Below, piece by piece: positions 18,216 to 27,622 of a DNA stretch of 64,000 nt. The notes beneath the pieces are model-generated. The model had not been told where the DNA came from, did not search any database, and was given only the letters and a program-made list of their open reading frames with translations. The stretch's first letter is position 1, and each line of letters opens with the position of its first letter. Origin of the DNA: Myxacorys chilensis ATA2-1-KO14 (lineage in GTDB: Bacteria; Cyanobacteriota; Cyanobacteriia; Leptolyngbyales; Leptolyngbyaceae); assembly GCA_019359275.1 (NCBI GenBank), contig JAHHHP010000001.1:1-64000 (forward strand), in the 5' to 3' direction. The translations under genes were made by a program, and so were the position numbers.

Positions 18216-18851
18216 ATGGCTCTCCGACTTGGCGACACCGTTCCCAACTTTACACAAGACTCCTCTGAAGGAACCATCGATTTTTACGACTGGGCTGGTG
18301 ATAGCTGGGTTGTACTTTTCTCCCACCCCGCTGACTTTACTCCGGTTTGCACAACCGAACTAGGCCAAGTAGCAAAGCTCAAGCCTGAATTCGACAAGCG
18401 CAACGTCAAGACGATCGCTCTGAGCGTCGATACCGCTGAGTCTCACCAAGGCTGGATTGGAGATATCAACGAAACCCAAAGCTGTAGTGTGAACTACCCG
18501 ATTTTGGCTGATCCCGATCGCAAAGTTTCTGACCTCTATGACATGATCCATCCCAACGCTAATAATACGTTGACGGTGCGATCGGTGTTTATTATCGACA
18601 ACAACAAAAAGCTGCGGCTCACCTTCACCTATCCTGCTAGTACTGGACGCAACTTTGAAGAAATTTTGCGGGTGATTGATTCGTTGCAATTGACGGACGA
18701 CTATAGCGTTGCCACTCCAGCAAACTGGACAGATGGCGGCGATGTGGTAGTTGTACCGTCGATTCCGACAGATGCCGCACGGGAGAAATTCCCGAAAGGG
18801 GTGACAGAAGTGAGACCCTATTTGCGGATGACTCCTCAACCGAACCGTTAG
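18216..18851 (+). CDS. 1-Cys peroxiredoxin (Prx6 class)
   Basis: This 211-residue thiol peroxidase reduces H2O2 and organic peroxides. The catalytic site is HPADFTPVCTTELG (peroxidatic Cys at about residue 48, with the Pro-Thr-Cys arrangement). The extended C-terminal domain (DYSVATPANW, VVVVPSIPTDAAREKFP) is that of the Prx6/1-Cys class, and I see no resolving Cys at the usual 2-Cys position. Protein length is normal. It is monocistronic with a terminator at 18892-18918. Confidence 0.93.
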   Translation: MALRLGDTVPNFTQDSSEGTIDFYDWAGDSWVVLFSHPADFTPVCTTELGQVAKLKPEFDKRNVKTIALSVDTAESHQGWIGDINETQSCSVNYPILADPDRKVSDLYDMIHPNANNTLTVRSVFIIDNNKKLRLTFTYPASTGRNFEEILRVIDSLQLTDDYSVATPANWTDGGDVVVVPSIPTDAAREKFPKGVTEVRPYLRMTPQPNR

Positions 18852-18891
18852 AGGATATCGCTTCAGCGTTTTTTTACTGTGATTTTAGGGT

Positions 18892-18918
18892 GGGTGAGCA
18901 ATGCTTACCCATTTTTTT
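18892..18918 (+). terminator. Intrinsic terminator of the peroxiredoxin gene
   Basis: GGGTGAGC (18892-18899) pairs with GCTTACCC (18903-18910), with one G-U pair and an AAT loop, followed by a seven-T run. It lies about 40 bp after the stop codon. Confidence 0.8.
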
Positions 18919-18969
18919 GGTTTTTTAATGACTTTGGTTTTTTAATGACTTTGGTCTTTTAATAACATA
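18919..18969 (+). repeat. 17-bp tandem repeat, about three copies
   Basis: Two identical copies of GGTTTTTTAATGACTTT (18919-18935 and 18936-18952) are followed by a degenerate third (18953-18969). They lie immediately behind the peroxiredoxin terminator. Confidence 0.9.
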
Positions 18970-19091
18970 GTCTTGCTTGCTAAACAGATTAGGTTCTACG
19001 GCAATTTACTTGACCCATTGCCCAAGAATCGTGTGAAACCTGAGACAATCTCCTGAGACACTCTAATCAATAAAACCAAGACCCTACTCCA

Positions 19092-19493
19092 ATGAGAAAA
19101 CCTTTGTTTCAACTCATAGGGTGGATAACCTGCTGTAGCGTTGTCATCCTGACGAAACCTGTGAGTGCCGAACTTGTAGCAAGGCAACCCGATTGTAGAG
19201 ATCCGCAAACTCAGCAAGACATGAACCTCTGTGCCGCCAATGCATCGCAAGCCGCTGATCGCGCCCTCAATCAGGTATATCGACGAGTTCAGTCAGCCTA
19301 CGATCGCACCGCATTGGGAAATCTGTTGGTCGAGGCTCAACTCGCGTGGATTAAATTTCGAGATGAAAACTGCAAATTTGCCCAGCAGAGATATGCAGGG
19401 GGTTCGATTGCGCCCATGATAGAGCAGAGTTGTATTGAACGGCTGACTCGGCAACGGACTGAAGAACTAGAAAGCTTTTTAGAAAGAGGATGA
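19092..19493 (+). CDS. LprI/DUF1311-like secreted protein
   Basis: This 133-residue protein has an N-terminal signal segment (LFQLIGWITCCSVVILTKPVSA). The mature domain has the LprI/YecT pattern: CRDPQTQQDMNLCAAN, then QLAWIKFRDENCKFAQQRY and a C-terminal SCIERLTRQRTEEL. The conserved cysteines suggest disulfides in the periplasm. Family members include a mycobacterial lysozyme inhibitor; the function here is not shown. The last 15 bases overlap the 3' end of the convergent gene at 19479-20279. Confidence 0.8.
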   Translation: MRKPLFQLIGWITCCSVVILTKPVSAELVARQPDCRDPQTQQDMNLCAANASQAADRALNQVYRRVQSAYDRTALGNLLVEAQLAWIKFRDENCKFAQQRYAGGSIAPMIEQSCIERLTRQRTEELESFLERG

Positions 19494-20279
19494 GCGGCGT
19501 TGTTCGGCCTGTCGAACATTTTGGGAAGAGGAGCCGAGTTGTTCAGCGTCTCGAACGTAGCCCTCAAACGCAATCTCCTCTTCCCGAATCGCACCAGACA
19601 CAATTCTCACTGTCCGTTGGCTCAAAGCAGGGAAAGATCCAGTTTCAGGCTCTATGACGTAGATCCCTTCCAGTAGCTGAAGTTGAAATTCTCCCTGATT
19701 ACCTGTTCTAATGCGTACACGCTGGGTGCGGTCTAAGCTAACGACATTCAGTGTACCCACATAAGGACGGGCAACGCAATCGGTCACAGATGCAACCGAG
19801 CAGATGGGTTTAACCGTTACTTGACCTCTAATTCCCCCTACCGCGCCCGTTGGAGTAGGTTCATAACGCCGGATTGTAGATTGAGGTTGACGACGGCGGG
19901 GCGGAAGCTGAAAGGAGTCTTGATCTTTTTGGCGGACTTGGGGAGTCGCGTCGATCCGTCGTTGACGAACCTGCGGAATCCCATCCGCTTCTTTCTGGCG
20001 AATTTGGGAGTTGAAGTTTGGCTGAACAAAGTCTGGCGATCGCTGCGTCCTTAATGGATCTCGCGTTGCTCCTAGGGAATTTGAAGTGGTTCCTGATGGA
20101 AGTTGGAACGGTCCTAGCGGAGAGGAATTGAATTGCGACGGTGACCCCTGTGTTGTTTGCAGCGGAGTTAGCCTAGTGGAAGATGGAATTGGATCAGCCG
20201 CAATGGTGTCACTCGCCGCTAAAGCGCTTGACGCCAACAAGGAAGCTAAGAAAACGCCGGATCGAAGTGAGTTACGCAT
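19479..20279 (-). CDS. Secreted protein with carboxypeptidase-regulatory-like beta domain
   Basis: The start was moved to ATG 20279 because AGAGG lies nine bases upstream and a signal peptide begins there (MRNSLRSGVFLASLLASSALA). The mature protein has a Pro/Gln/Ser-rich disordered part (to about residue 155) and then a compact domain (GGIRGQVTVKPICSV to IREEEIAFEG). That domain is typical of transthyretin-like folds: GNQGEFQLQLLEGIYVIEPETG resembles the repeat of carboxypeptidase regulatory domains. It has no enzymatic motif and is probably periplasmic or surface-exposed. It overlaps the LprI-like gene tail to tail. Confidence 0.65.
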   Translation of the reverse strand: MRNSLRSGVFLASLLASSALAASDTIAADPIPSSTRLTPLQTTQGSPSQFNSSPLGPFQLPSGTTSNSLGATRDPLRTQRSPDFVQPNFNSQIRQKEADGIPQVRQRRIDATPQVRQKDQDSFQLPPRRRQPQSTIRRYEPTPTGAVGGIRGQVTVKPICSVASVTDCVARPYVGTLNVVSLDRTQRVRIRTGNQGEFQLQLLEGIYVIEPETGSFPALSQRTVRIVSGAIREEEIAFEGYVRDAEQLGSSSQNVRQAEQRRSSSF

Positions 20280-20407
20280 CCAAAAAACCTCTAGAACAGT
20301 AGCGTTCCATCTCAATGAAAAGAATAGCAAGTCACTGTTCTAGAAGGGGCAAACTTCACGAACTTTTGATGAAACTTTCATCAGTTATGGATTTACATAG
20401 ATCAAGC

Positions 20408-22000
20408 TCATAGACTTACGGTTAAACGTCCTGGCTGTCCAGCACTGCCGTGAAGCTTGACGCCGCGATCGTTGGCCGCTAAGTGCCGGATAATTTTGTA
20501 AACTGCTTCTGCCTCATCAGGCGCACCTGCTTTAGCTGCTAGGGCGTCTATCGTAATGGGGCCGCTTTCTTGTTTCAACGCCTGAATCACGTTGCGCTGC
20601 AACTCCAAAATGACTGCCGCCGCCTTTTTACCCGCTTCGACACCCGGTTGGTGATAGGCATTGACATTGACTAAAAAGCCGTAAAGCCCCACGGCGCGTT
20701 CGTACAGCGCGATCAGGGCGCCAACGTGACGGGGAGTTACTTCCGGGATCGTCACGGTAATCGAGTCGCGATCGTTGTCATAAATAGCTTTGCGCGTGCC
20801 TTGGAGTAAGCCCGATAGATAGTCTCCCGAAGTCACACCTGGCTCGACTTCAATGGCGGAAGTAACAGGCGTACCTTGGCGATCGTGCAAAACTTCGATA
20901 AACGTGAGAAAGAAATTTGGGACGCCTTCTCGGAGTTGCTGCACATAGGCATGTTGATCTGTTGTGCCCTTGTTGCCATAGACAGCAATGCCCTGATGAA
21001 CAACGTTTCCGTCTAGATCTTTCTCTTTACCGAGCGACTCCATTACCAATTGCTGAAGATATCGACTAAAGAGAAGCAGGCTATCTTTGTAAGGCAAGAC
21101 CACCATGTCTTTCTCGCCCTTGCCGTTGCCTGCAAAATACCAAGAGAGCGCCAGCAGGGCAGCAGGATTGTCCTTCATTTTGGGCACACGAGTGGCAACA
21201 TCCATTTCCTTGGCACCGGAGAGCATCGCTTGGATATCAGTGCCTTGCAAAGCGGCTGGAAGTAGACCGACCGCCGAAAGTTCTGATGTTCGTCCACCAA
21301 CCCAATCGTGCATTGGAAACGTCGTCAGCCAGCCTTGAGATTTGGCGAGTTTGTCGAGTTCGCTACCGTATCCGGTCACGGCTACCGCGTGCCTGCCAAA
21401 GTCTAGGCCCTGATGCTGATAAGCGCGCTGAGCTTCTAACATGCCATTGCGGGGTTCAGGCGTGCCGCCGGACTTGGAAATGACGAGAACGAGTGTGCTT
21501 CGCAGACGATCGCCCAGCCCGGATAAGATCCGATCGAAGCCTGCGGGATCGGTGTTGTCAAAAAAGTGGATCGCCATCAGTGGCGATGCGGCAAGCGCTT
21601 GAGACACAAATTGCGGTCCTAACGCTGATCCGCCGATGCCGATCGATAGAATATCGGTAAATTTCTCGGCTTGGGGAGGACGAATTTCACCGAGATGAAT
21701 TTTGCGTGTAAAAACTTCAATGTCTTGAATCGTTTGAATAATGTCTTGTTTGAGGTCTTCGTTGGGTGCAAGGTCAGGATCGCGCAGCCAGTAATGGCCG
21801 ACCATACGATGTTCGTCAGGATTAGCGATCGCGCCTCCCTCTAGAGCTGCCATGTCTTGAAAGGCTTTCTCAAACTTAGGTTGCATCTGCTCAACAAAGC
21901 GATCATCAAATCGCATCCGGCTGACATCGAGATACACCTCCAAGCCGTCATGGTAGTAAAGCCAGTCTTGGTAGCGTTGCCAAAGTGCCGCAGCATTCAT
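20408..22000 (-). CDS. pgi: Glucose-6-phosphate isomerase
   Basis: The gene encodes 530 residues with the PGI signatures [42 protein letters not shown] and [16 protein letters not shown], plus the catalytic Glu/His/Lys region in the second half. It interconverts glucose 6-phosphate and fructose 6-phosphate in glycolysis, gluconeogenesis and the pentose phosphate route. The length suits the cyanobacterial type. The upstream region carries a 20-bp tandem duplication (22027-22066) that may contain duplicated promoter elements. Confidence 0.95.
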   Translation of the reverse strand: MNAAALWQRYQDWLYYHDGLEVYLDVSRMRFDDRFVEQMQPKFEKAFQDMAALEGGAIANPDEHRMVGHYWLRDPDLAPNEDLKQDIIQTIQDIEVFTRKIHLGEIRPPQAEKFTDILSIGIGGSALGPQFVSQALAASPLMAIHFFDNTDPAGFDRILSGLGDRLRSTLVLVISKSGGTPEPRNGMLEAQRAYQHQGLDFGRHAVAVTGYGSELDKLAKSQGWLTTFPMHDWVGGRTSELSAVGLLPAALQGTDIQAMLSGAKEMDVATRVPKMKDNPAALLALSWYFAGNGKGEKDMVVLPYKDSLLLFSRYLQQLVMESLGKEKDLDGNVVHQGIAVYGNKGTTDQHAYVQQLREGVPNFFLTFIEVLHDRQGTPVTSAIEVEPGVTSGDYLSGLLQGTRKAIYDNDRDSITVTIPEVTPRHVGALIALYERAVGLYGFLVNVNAYHQPGVEAGKKAAAVILELQRNVIQALKQESGPITIDALAAKAGAPDEAEAVYKIIRHLAANDRGVKLHGSAGQPGRLTVSL

Positions 22001-22026
22001 ATCAAAGCCCCTTGCGTCATTTCTCT

Positions 22027-22066
22027 GTTCAGTTTATAAGCGCAACGTTCAGTTTATAAGCGCAAC
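22027..22066. repeat. 20-bp tandem duplication upstream of pgi
   Basis: Two exact adjacent copies of a 20-mer starting GTTCAGTTTATAAGCG lie at 22027-22046 and 22047-22066. On the minus strand each contains CTTATAAAC, which could serve as a -10 element for pgi, whose ATG is at 22000. Confidence 0.9.
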
Positions 22067-22138
22067 AGACACCGAACTAGGGACTAGAGGGGGAAATTTA
22101 AGAAATTTGTCACATCGTGCCACCCAAGGACGGCCTTT

Positions 22139-22441
22139 CTAGACGGTTGGCTTGGGCAGAATTCGTAAAAATTTGATGATCTGTCCCGTGATCTCAACAC
22201 TAATCAAATAGGCGTCGATTGTAAATCGATAAAAAATCTCGCTTGTGCCTAGCGGTTGAAATTCTGCTAATTCTTGCAGTTGGCCAGTTTGGAAAAACTC
22301 GTTAAATACAAACTGCTGAATGCGCTGAAAAGCTGCTGTTTCTAAGCCTTTTAGATCCAGGAGAAAGGCGCGATCGTAGCGGACTTCAAGCCGTGACGGG
22401 AGAATCGTGCCTCCCATTGTCAGAGGTTTGGTGATGTTCAT
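22139..22441 (-). CDS. Probable RelE/HigB-like toxin
   Basis: This 100-residue beta-alpha protein starts MNITKPLTMGG. It has VRYDRAFLLDLKGLE, an F-x-x-I-x-x-FVF helix, a GTSEIFYRFTIDAYLISVEI strand pair and a basic end. That order resembles RelE/ParE-fold mRNA interferases, though I see no certain catalytic residues. Its ATG overlaps the stop codon of the 22438-22656 gene (ATGA), the translational coupling typical of antitoxin-first modules. A longer frame up to 22588 overlaps the upstream gene and is unlikely to be used. Confidence 0.55.
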   Translation of the reverse strand: MNITKPLTMGGTILPSRLEVRYDRAFLLDLKGLETAAFQRIQQFVFNEFFQTGQLQELAEFQPLGTSEIFYRFTIDAYLISVEITGQIIKFLRILPKPTV

Positions 22442-22656
22442 AGGGTACGGGGTGCGCTCTGGAGGAGGGGCAGGAGTCGAATTGCTTCTTCGCGGGTAAG
22501 TGTATCGCCGGGGTTGTGAGCGCGTTTGGCGGTTTGAATGGCTCTTAGCATGTAGAGATCGCAGTAGAGCGGTTCGAGGACTCCCCACAGAGTTTCTAAT
22601 TCGTCATCAGAGAGCTGATCAATCAGATTGTGAGCGCGACTACGAAGGAAGTTCAT
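22438..22656 (-). CDS. Probable antitoxin partner
   Basis: This small, acidic and helical protein of 72 residues from the ATG at 22656 (81 from an in-frame TTG at 22683) has DDELETLWGVLEPLYCDLYMLRAIQTAKRA and ends LPLLQSAPRTL. It has no recognisable DNA-binding motif, so the antitoxin call rests on size, charge, order and the ATGA overlap with the RelE-like gene. The alternative is a pair of conserved proteins of unknown function. Confidence 0.5.
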   Translation of the reverse strand: MNFLRSRAHNLIDQLSDDELETLWGVLEPLYCDLYMLRAIQTAKRAHNPGDTLTREEAIRLLPLLQSAPRTL

Positions 22657-22831
22657 AAGGGCAGAGGAGAGCAGGTGTGCCAACGAACGCAGGCGAGGTG
22701 TGGTTTCAGAGTGCCCATTGCTCCAGCCGAAATTGCGCTAAACTGAGCCGCCTTCGTAAGCTTTCGTAGCAATTTCTACGGTTCGTGTTCCTCATTACGA
22801 TAGGATTTCAGAATCGTTCATTGCTACCTCT

Positions 22832-23962
22832 GTGTTCAACTATCTGTTCTCGTTTGACACGGGCATTATTGGCTATCTCGTCTTTCTGATCACGTCGGTT
22901 GCCCTGTATGGGCTGTTCAGCCTGGGACTCAATCTCCAATGGGGCTACACCGGACTGATTAATTTTGGTCATGTCGCATTCATGACCGTGGGGGCCTATA
23001 GCACGACTTTGCTCAGTTTGGCGGGTGTGCCATTGCTAGTCGCAGTTCCGATTGGAGCGATGTTAGCGGCATTGCTGGGGTTGCTGATGGGGTTTTCGAC
23101 ACTGCGATTGAGGGAGGATTATCTCGCGATCGTGACGATTGGCGTGTCGGAACTCGTGCGATTAGTTGCATTGAACGAAGGATGGCTCACCAAAGGCGCG
23201 TTTGGGGTGCAAAGTTTTCCGCTGCCCTTGGAGAATTTTCGTCCGACCGTCGCGACCCGGATCGGTATGGTTGCTGTGATCACCGTTATTTTTGGGCTGG
23301 CGCTGTGGAAGTTAGGCAGGCGGTTTCTTCACCAACTTCGAGGCGCAAAGAATTTGCAGAAGCAGATGGTGGCGATAGGCTCTGGGCTGTTGGTACTGCT
23401 GGGAATTCGGCTTTGGCTCGTCAGTGCGATCGCGCTTTACAATTTCCGCAGTAGTCCAGCAGCCAATGGTTTGCTGTTCGTGTCGCTGATCACGGTAGCG
23501 ATCGTCTTTTGGGCGCTAGAACGAGTGGTCAAATCGCCGTGGGGACGGGTGCTAAAAGCCATTCGGGAAGACGAAGAAGTCGCGAAAGCATTAGGTAAAA
23601 ATGTGTTTGCTTACAAACTGCAATCGCTGATGCTGGGGGGCTTTATTGCGGGCATTGCGGGCGCGTTTTTTGCCTGGCAGTTGAGTACCGTGTACCCGAC
23701 CAATTTTGAACCCCTGGTGACGTTTCAAGCTTGGATTATCATGATTCTGGGTGGTGCTGGAAACAATGCCGGAACGCTGTTAGGTGCGGGAATTTATTGG
23801 GCGTATACGGCCTTAACACGAGACTTAGAACGGCTCCCGATCGCCGCGGATCAGGTGGGCGCACTGCGAATTATGGTGATCGGCTTAATTCTCATGGTGC
23901 TGATGATCTGGCGTCCTCAAGGCGTGTTAGGCAATAAAGACGAACTGACCCTCGGTAAGTAA
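22832..23962 (+). CDS. livM: Branched-chain/neutral amino acid ABC transporter permease (LivM/NatD-like)
   Basis: This 376-residue membrane protein has about eight to ten hydrophobic helices and the LivM motif GLNLQWGYTGLINFGHVAFM. It also has the cytoplasmic EAA-like loop VVKSPWGRVLKAIREDEEVAKALGKNV, which contacts the ATPase. It would form the inner-membrane channel of a HAAT-family uptake system; the NatABCDE neutral amino acid transporter of cyanobacteria is the closest known example. The start is GTG. The ATPase gene follows 50 bp later; the LivH, LivF and binding-protein genes are not in the window. Confidence 0.88.
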   Translation: MFNYLFSFDTGIIGYLVFLITSVALYGLFSLGLNLQWGYTGLINFGHVAFMTVGAYSTTLLSLAGVPLLVAVPIGAMLAALLGLLMGFSTLRLREDYLAIVTIGVSELVRLVALNEGWLTKGAFGVQSFPLPLENFRPTVATRIGMVAVITVIFGLALWKLGRRFLHQLRGAKNLQKQMVAIGSGLLVLLGIRLWLVSAIALYNFRSSPAANGLLFVSLITVAIVFWALERVVKSPWGRVLKAIREDEEVAKALGKNVFAYKLQSLMLGGFIAGIAGAFFAWQLSTVYPTNFEPLVTFQAWIIMILGGAGNNAGTLLGAGIYWAYTALTRDLERLPIAADQVGALRIMVIGLILMVLMIWRPQGVLGNKDELTLGK

Positions 23963-24013
23963 GTAACCTTGGGAAGTAATTAAGAAGACGTAATTGGATT
24001 GAAGCAAAGCACG

Positions 24014-24793
24014 ATGACTGACCTTTCCAAATCGCCCATGCCGGTTCTGTCTGCAACAGGATTGATGAAAAGTTTTGGTGGCGTAAAAGCGGTAAATGAT
24101 GCATCGATTGAGGTAGCCCAAGGCAGCATTACTGGATTAATTGGCCCAAATGGAGCCGGAAAGACAACCTTGTTTAATCTATTGTCAAACTTCATCGAAC
24201 CGGATCAGGGGCGCGTGTTGTTTGATGGAGAGCCAATTGAGCGATTGCGACCCTACCAAATTGCTCAACGAGGCCTGACTCGTACGTTTCAGGTGGCGCG
24301 GGTTTTATCGCGGCTCTCGGTGATGGATAACATGCTGTTGGCCGCGCAGCAGCAAACTGGGGAGAAATTTTGGAGTACGTGGTTTCTGCCGGGACGCATT
24401 GCCCAAGAAGAACGAGACGCCCGCGATCGCGCTTTAGAAATCCTCGAATCGGTCGGACTCGCGGCGAAAGCCAACGACTATGCGGGTGCATTATCTGGCG
24501 GACAGCGCAAACTGTTAGAGATCGCGCGGGCGCTGATGACACGCCCAAAATTAATTCTGCTCGATGAACCTGCGGCGGGGGTGAACCCGACGTTAATCAA
24601 GCAAATTTGTGAATACATTACCTATTGGAATCGCCAAGGTCTCACCTTTCTCGTGATTGAACACAACATGGACGTGATTATGTCGATCTGCGATCGCGTG
24701 TGGGTGTTAGCAGAAGGTAAAAATCTCGCAGAAGGGACACCAGCGGAAATCCAAACCAATTCTCAAGTTCTAGAAGCGTATTTGGGCAAGTAA
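24014..24793 (+). CDS. livG: Branched-chain/neutral amino acid ABC transporter ATPase (LivG/NatA-like)
   Basis: The nucleotide-binding domain has Walker A GPNGAGKTT, signature LSGGQRKLLEIARAL, Walker B LILLDEPAAGVNP and the switch His in FLVIEHNMD. The LivG-type insertion (RTFQVARVLSRLSVMDNMLLAAQQQ) and AAGVNPT separate it from LivF. It pairs with the LivM-like permease directly upstream. ATG at 24014 is preferred over the TTG five codons before it. Confidence 0.9.
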   Translation: MTDLSKSPMPVLSATGLMKSFGGVKAVNDASIEVAQGSITGLIGPNGAGKTTLFNLLSNFIEPDQGRVLFDGEPIERLRPYQIAQRGLTRTFQVARVLSRLSVMDNMLLAAQQQTGEKFWSTWFLPGRIAQEERDARDRALEILESVGLAAKANDYAGALSGGQRKLLEIARALMTRPKLILLDEPAAGVNPTLIKQICEYITYWNRQGLTFLVIEHNMDVIMSICDRVWVLAEGKNLAEGTPAEIQTNSQVLEAYLGK

Positions 24794-24921
24794 AGTCATG
24801 GCTTCGGCTTTCCTAATTACAAGTTCCGAATTTTGTCCGAATTTTGTATTGCGAAGTAATCGCGCTACCATCGAGAAGATTCTGAGTTGTTGACAACACA
24901 CTTTTTCAACCACGATTTCTC

Positions 24922-25275
24922 ATGGAGCAAACTACTCTGCCAACAGAGGTTATTCTGAATCATCCAAAGCAGTCCCTTGGAAACGTACATCTCGATTGGT
25001 CTCCGCAACCGGGCACATACTTTGATTTAGAGGGTCAGACGTATACGGTTTTAGAACGTCGGCATCGCTATCAGTTGAGGTCTGGACGCTATCGATTGCA
25101 CAAAATTGCTATTTACGTTCAGAAAACGCAACATCCGGTAGAACGGAGTTTAGTTGCAGGGCGTTGGGTGTTGGGCGATGCAACCTGCGCGTATAGTGCG
25201 CGATCGGAGATTGTGCGATGTGCAGTGAATCCAGAAGGGCCGTGTGAAGGATGCCGCTATTACGATCCTGCGTAG
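24922..25275 (+). CDS. DUF6464-like conserved cyanobacterial protein
   Basis: This 117-residue protein has a strand-rich core (PGTYFDLEGQTYTVLERRHRYQLRSGRYRLHKIAIYVQ). Its C-terminal block holds four cysteines (GDATCAYSARSEIVRCAVNPEGPCEGCRYYDP) that could bind a metal or an Fe-S centre. I recall similar sequences in cyanobacteria under DUF6464; the number is from memory and no function is known to me. It stands alone. Confidence 0.7.
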   Translation: MEQTTLPTEVILNHPKQSLGNVHLDWSPQPGTYFDLEGQTYTVLERRHRYQLRSGRYRLHKIAIYVQKTQHPVERSLVAGRWVLGDATCAYSARSEIVRCAVNPEGPCEGCRYYDPA

Positions 25276-25322
25276 GCAATTCGGTTGAATTACGCCTTCA
25301 CGTGTTCATTGACTGGTAACGT

Positions 25323-26339
25323 TCATCCACTGGTCACCTGTTCGCCCACTTCTAACCGCACGCCGTTGGCAAAATCCCACCCGGACTGAGCGCGTTTACC
25401 AGCTTGCTGAACATCCCTTAGCAACAATAGTCCGTCTCCCGTTTGCACGACCGCTCCACGATTTTTAAGAATCGCCACAATCGTTCCGAGTGGAGCTACC
25501 GTTTCGGATGGGTCTATTGAAGTCAAACTAGAGGTTTCTTGCTGAAGTGTGGCAAACTCTGACGGAAGCTGGGTTAGCACCGTGGGGTCTAGGGGAAGGG
25601 TTGCCATGACTTTAAGCGCACTGCCGCGAAAGGTCGTAGTGCAGTTGGGAAAGAACCCCCGGATTTGATTGTGCAACGCGATCGCACTCTTCGACCAATC
25701 CAACTCATAATCAGTTTTTTTAATTAGTGGCGCGTAAGTTGCTTCAGCATCATCTTGTGGAATCGGCTGAAGTTCTTGATTTTCTAGCTTCAGTAGAGTC
25801 TCGATTAAGAGATCGGCTCCGAGCGTGGAAAGCTGAGCGGCGAGATCGGGGGCGGTGTCGAGGGGCGCGATCGCAACGGTGGCTTTTAGCAGCATTGCGC
25901 CCGTATCCATACCCGCATCCATCAACATTGTGGTGATGCCCGTCTCCGCTTCACCGTTGTAGAGGCACCACTGAATCGGCGCGGCTCCTCGATATTTCGG
26001 CAAAATCGAGCCGTGGACGTTCACACAGCCCAAACGCGGCATGTCGAGAATCTGTTGCGAGAGAATTTGTCCATACGCGACGACGACAAACGCATCCGCC
26101 TCGGTTGCTCGAAGTTTTTCTAGAGTTTCTTCGTCTTTTTTAAGGCGATGGGGCTGCCACACCGGAAGCTGATGCGATGTTGCAATGGCCTTAACCGGAG
26201 ACGGCGACAATTCGCTTCCGCGTCCCCGTCGCTTGTCGGGCTGAGTGACGATCGCAACGACATCAAACCTAGAATCTGACAGCAAGGCTTGGAGTGTGGG
26301 AACGGCAAACTGCGGCGTTCCAAAGAAAACAATCTTCAT
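25323..26339 (-). CDS. fmt: Methionyl-tRNA formyltransferase
   Basis: It formylates the initiator Met-tRNA using 10-formyltetrahydrofolate. It has [16 protein letters not shown] at the start, the catalytic block [18 protein letters not shown] with Asn and His, and [11 protein letters not shown] with the conserved Asp. The C-terminal OB-like domain has DLLIETLL, then [18 protein letters not shown]. The start was moved from 26393 to ATG 26339, where the conserved N-terminus begins. At 338 residues it has the usual family length. Confidence 0.94.
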   Translation of the reverse strand: MKIVFFGTPQFAVPTLQALLSDSRFDVVAIVTQPDKRRGRGSELSPSPVKAIATSHQLPVWQPHRLKKDEETLEKLRATEADAFVVVAYGQILSQQILDMPRLGCVNVHGSILPKYRGAAPIQWCLYNGEAETGITTMLMDAGMDTGAMLLKATVAIAPLDTAPDLAAQLSTLGADLLIETLLKLENQELQPIPQDDAEATYAPLIKKTDYELDWSKSAIALHNQIRGFFPNCTTTFRGSALKVMATLPLDPTVLTQLPSEFATLQQETSSLTSIDPSETVAPLGTIVAILKNRGAVVQTGDGLLLLRDVQQAGKRAQSGWDFANGVRLEVGEQVTSG

Positions 26340-26413
26340 GCAGAGGGACTTTGGCGTAAGGCGATACCCTTTAGTATGAAGCCAATACCCCATTACGTTT
26401 TCACCTTTTTGAG

Positions 26414-26908
26414 ATGAAGCCTAGATTTGCAGATATAGAAACGTGGCAACAGGCAGAAGTGCTGATGCAGCCTGCGTTTATCCGCCTGATTGATAATCTT
26501 CGCAAGCAGTTAGACGAAACGACGTGGAAAGGGACGTATCGCGATGTTTTGGTGTGGGCAGATGGAATTCCTGAGGATGTAAAGGCAACGGTAGCGGGGC
26601 TGCAAGAGCAGCTTAAAACGGCTTCACCGGAGCAAACGGTTGAAATTGAGCAGTCTTTGTCGCATCTTCCGAATCCTTATCCAGGCTATGAATTGCAATT
26701 AGAGCACAACGATCGGCAGGTGACGGTTGATCTGTGGGAACTGTGCTACAAAATTTGTTTTCAAACCGATAATCAACCTTTAACCGACGATCGCCCGGTT
26801 GAGGTAGACACGAGTTTGATGGATGAAGCAGGCGAGGTGGATTGGAATCAATTGGATGACAAAACGAAGCGGCTTGTGTCAGAGATTTTTGATAACTTGC
26901 CCGTATGA
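26414..26908 (+). CDS. Conserved hypothetical protein
   Basis: I do not recognise this 164-residue acidic soluble protein. It starts with an aromatic helix ([29 protein letters not shown]), then [20 protein letters not shown], a helix-rich middle and a beta segment ([26 protein letters not shown]). The end is acidic ([23 protein letters not shown]). It has no membrane segment. The start is 75 bp from the divergent fmt start, so the two share a promoter region. Confidence 0.7.
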   Translation: MKPRFADIETWQQAEVLMQPAFIRLIDNLRKQLDETTWKGTYRDVLVWADGIPEDVKATVAGLQEQLKTASPEQTVEIEQSLSHLPNPYPGYELQLEHNDRQVTVDLWELCYKICFQTDNQPLTDDRPVEVDTSLMDEAGEVDWNQLDDKTKRLVSEIFDNLPV

Positions 26909-26942
26909 TCCGTGAGGCAGCGTTCATCTAAATTCTATCCAA

Positions 26943-27575
26943 CTACAATAATCCTGCTTCTCGAACCATTGTTGCTGCTACTTCCTGACCATACACCTGA
27001 AATAGGATCTCGTATAACCACTCCGCTGAAAAATAAGGCTCCCTTTCAGGATTATCTTGGGGAGTATCTTCAAACAACTGATGCAAGAAAGAGTGGATTT
27101 GTTCGTCTAAACTGGGGACTAACGTTTGAAGGATGTCCATAAACTCCGGTACTCCTCCTAGAATTGCTAGTCCTGCTTCGAGGATTTTGATTCCCCATTT
27201 ACCATTAGCAGAGAAAATTGTTGTGTAGTGACCAAAAACATTCATACCTAACCGAGCACCAATTAGCTTTTCACTACCGGGTTCTCCCGCATAGCTTTCT
27301 TGCAATTCTGATAAAGGAATGTAGCAGTGATTTGGCTCATCCAGCGCTCTCCAATCAAGCGTGATGTAACACCCTTCGTCTCCGAGTGCAGTAGCAGCAG
27401 CAACTAAAGCGTCTACTGGAAGTGCTTCCTCGAAGCTGCTAAAACAGGGATAAATTACCTTTCGAGCAGTAATAGTAGGTGAGAACCACTGACCTGTGGA
27501 AGCATAATCAGCAAATACTTTCTGTAAAGCAGGTTCTGCTTGAACTTGAAATTCGCAATCATTCAGACTATACAT
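26943..27575 (-). CDS. Hypothetical protein
   Basis: This 210-residue acidic protein has no signal or membrane segment. The middle reads like an alpha/beta fold (EEALPVDALVAAATALGDEGCYITLDWRALDEPNHCYIPLSEL), and FGHYTTIFSANGKWGIKILEAG follows. The C-terminal third is helical. A distant immunity or nuclease-inhibitor fold is possible, since such proteins often stand near Uma2 or toxin genes, but this is a guess. The Uma2 gene just upstream (27623-28171) is on the same strand. Confidence 0.55.
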   Translation of the reverse strand: MYSLNDCEFQVQAEPALQKVFADYASTGQWFSPTITARKVIYPCFSSFEEALPVDALVAAATALGDEGCYITLDWRALDEPNHCYIPLSELQESYAGEPGSEKLIGARLGMNVFGHYTTIFSANGKWGIKILEAGLAILGGVPEFMDILQTLVPSLDEQIHSFLHQLFEDTPQDNPEREPYFSAEWLYEILFQVYGQEVAATMVREAGLL

Positions 27576-27622
27576 ATCCTTACCAAGCAGCGCACTAGCT
27601 ATACCTTGCCCCGATCGCGCCT

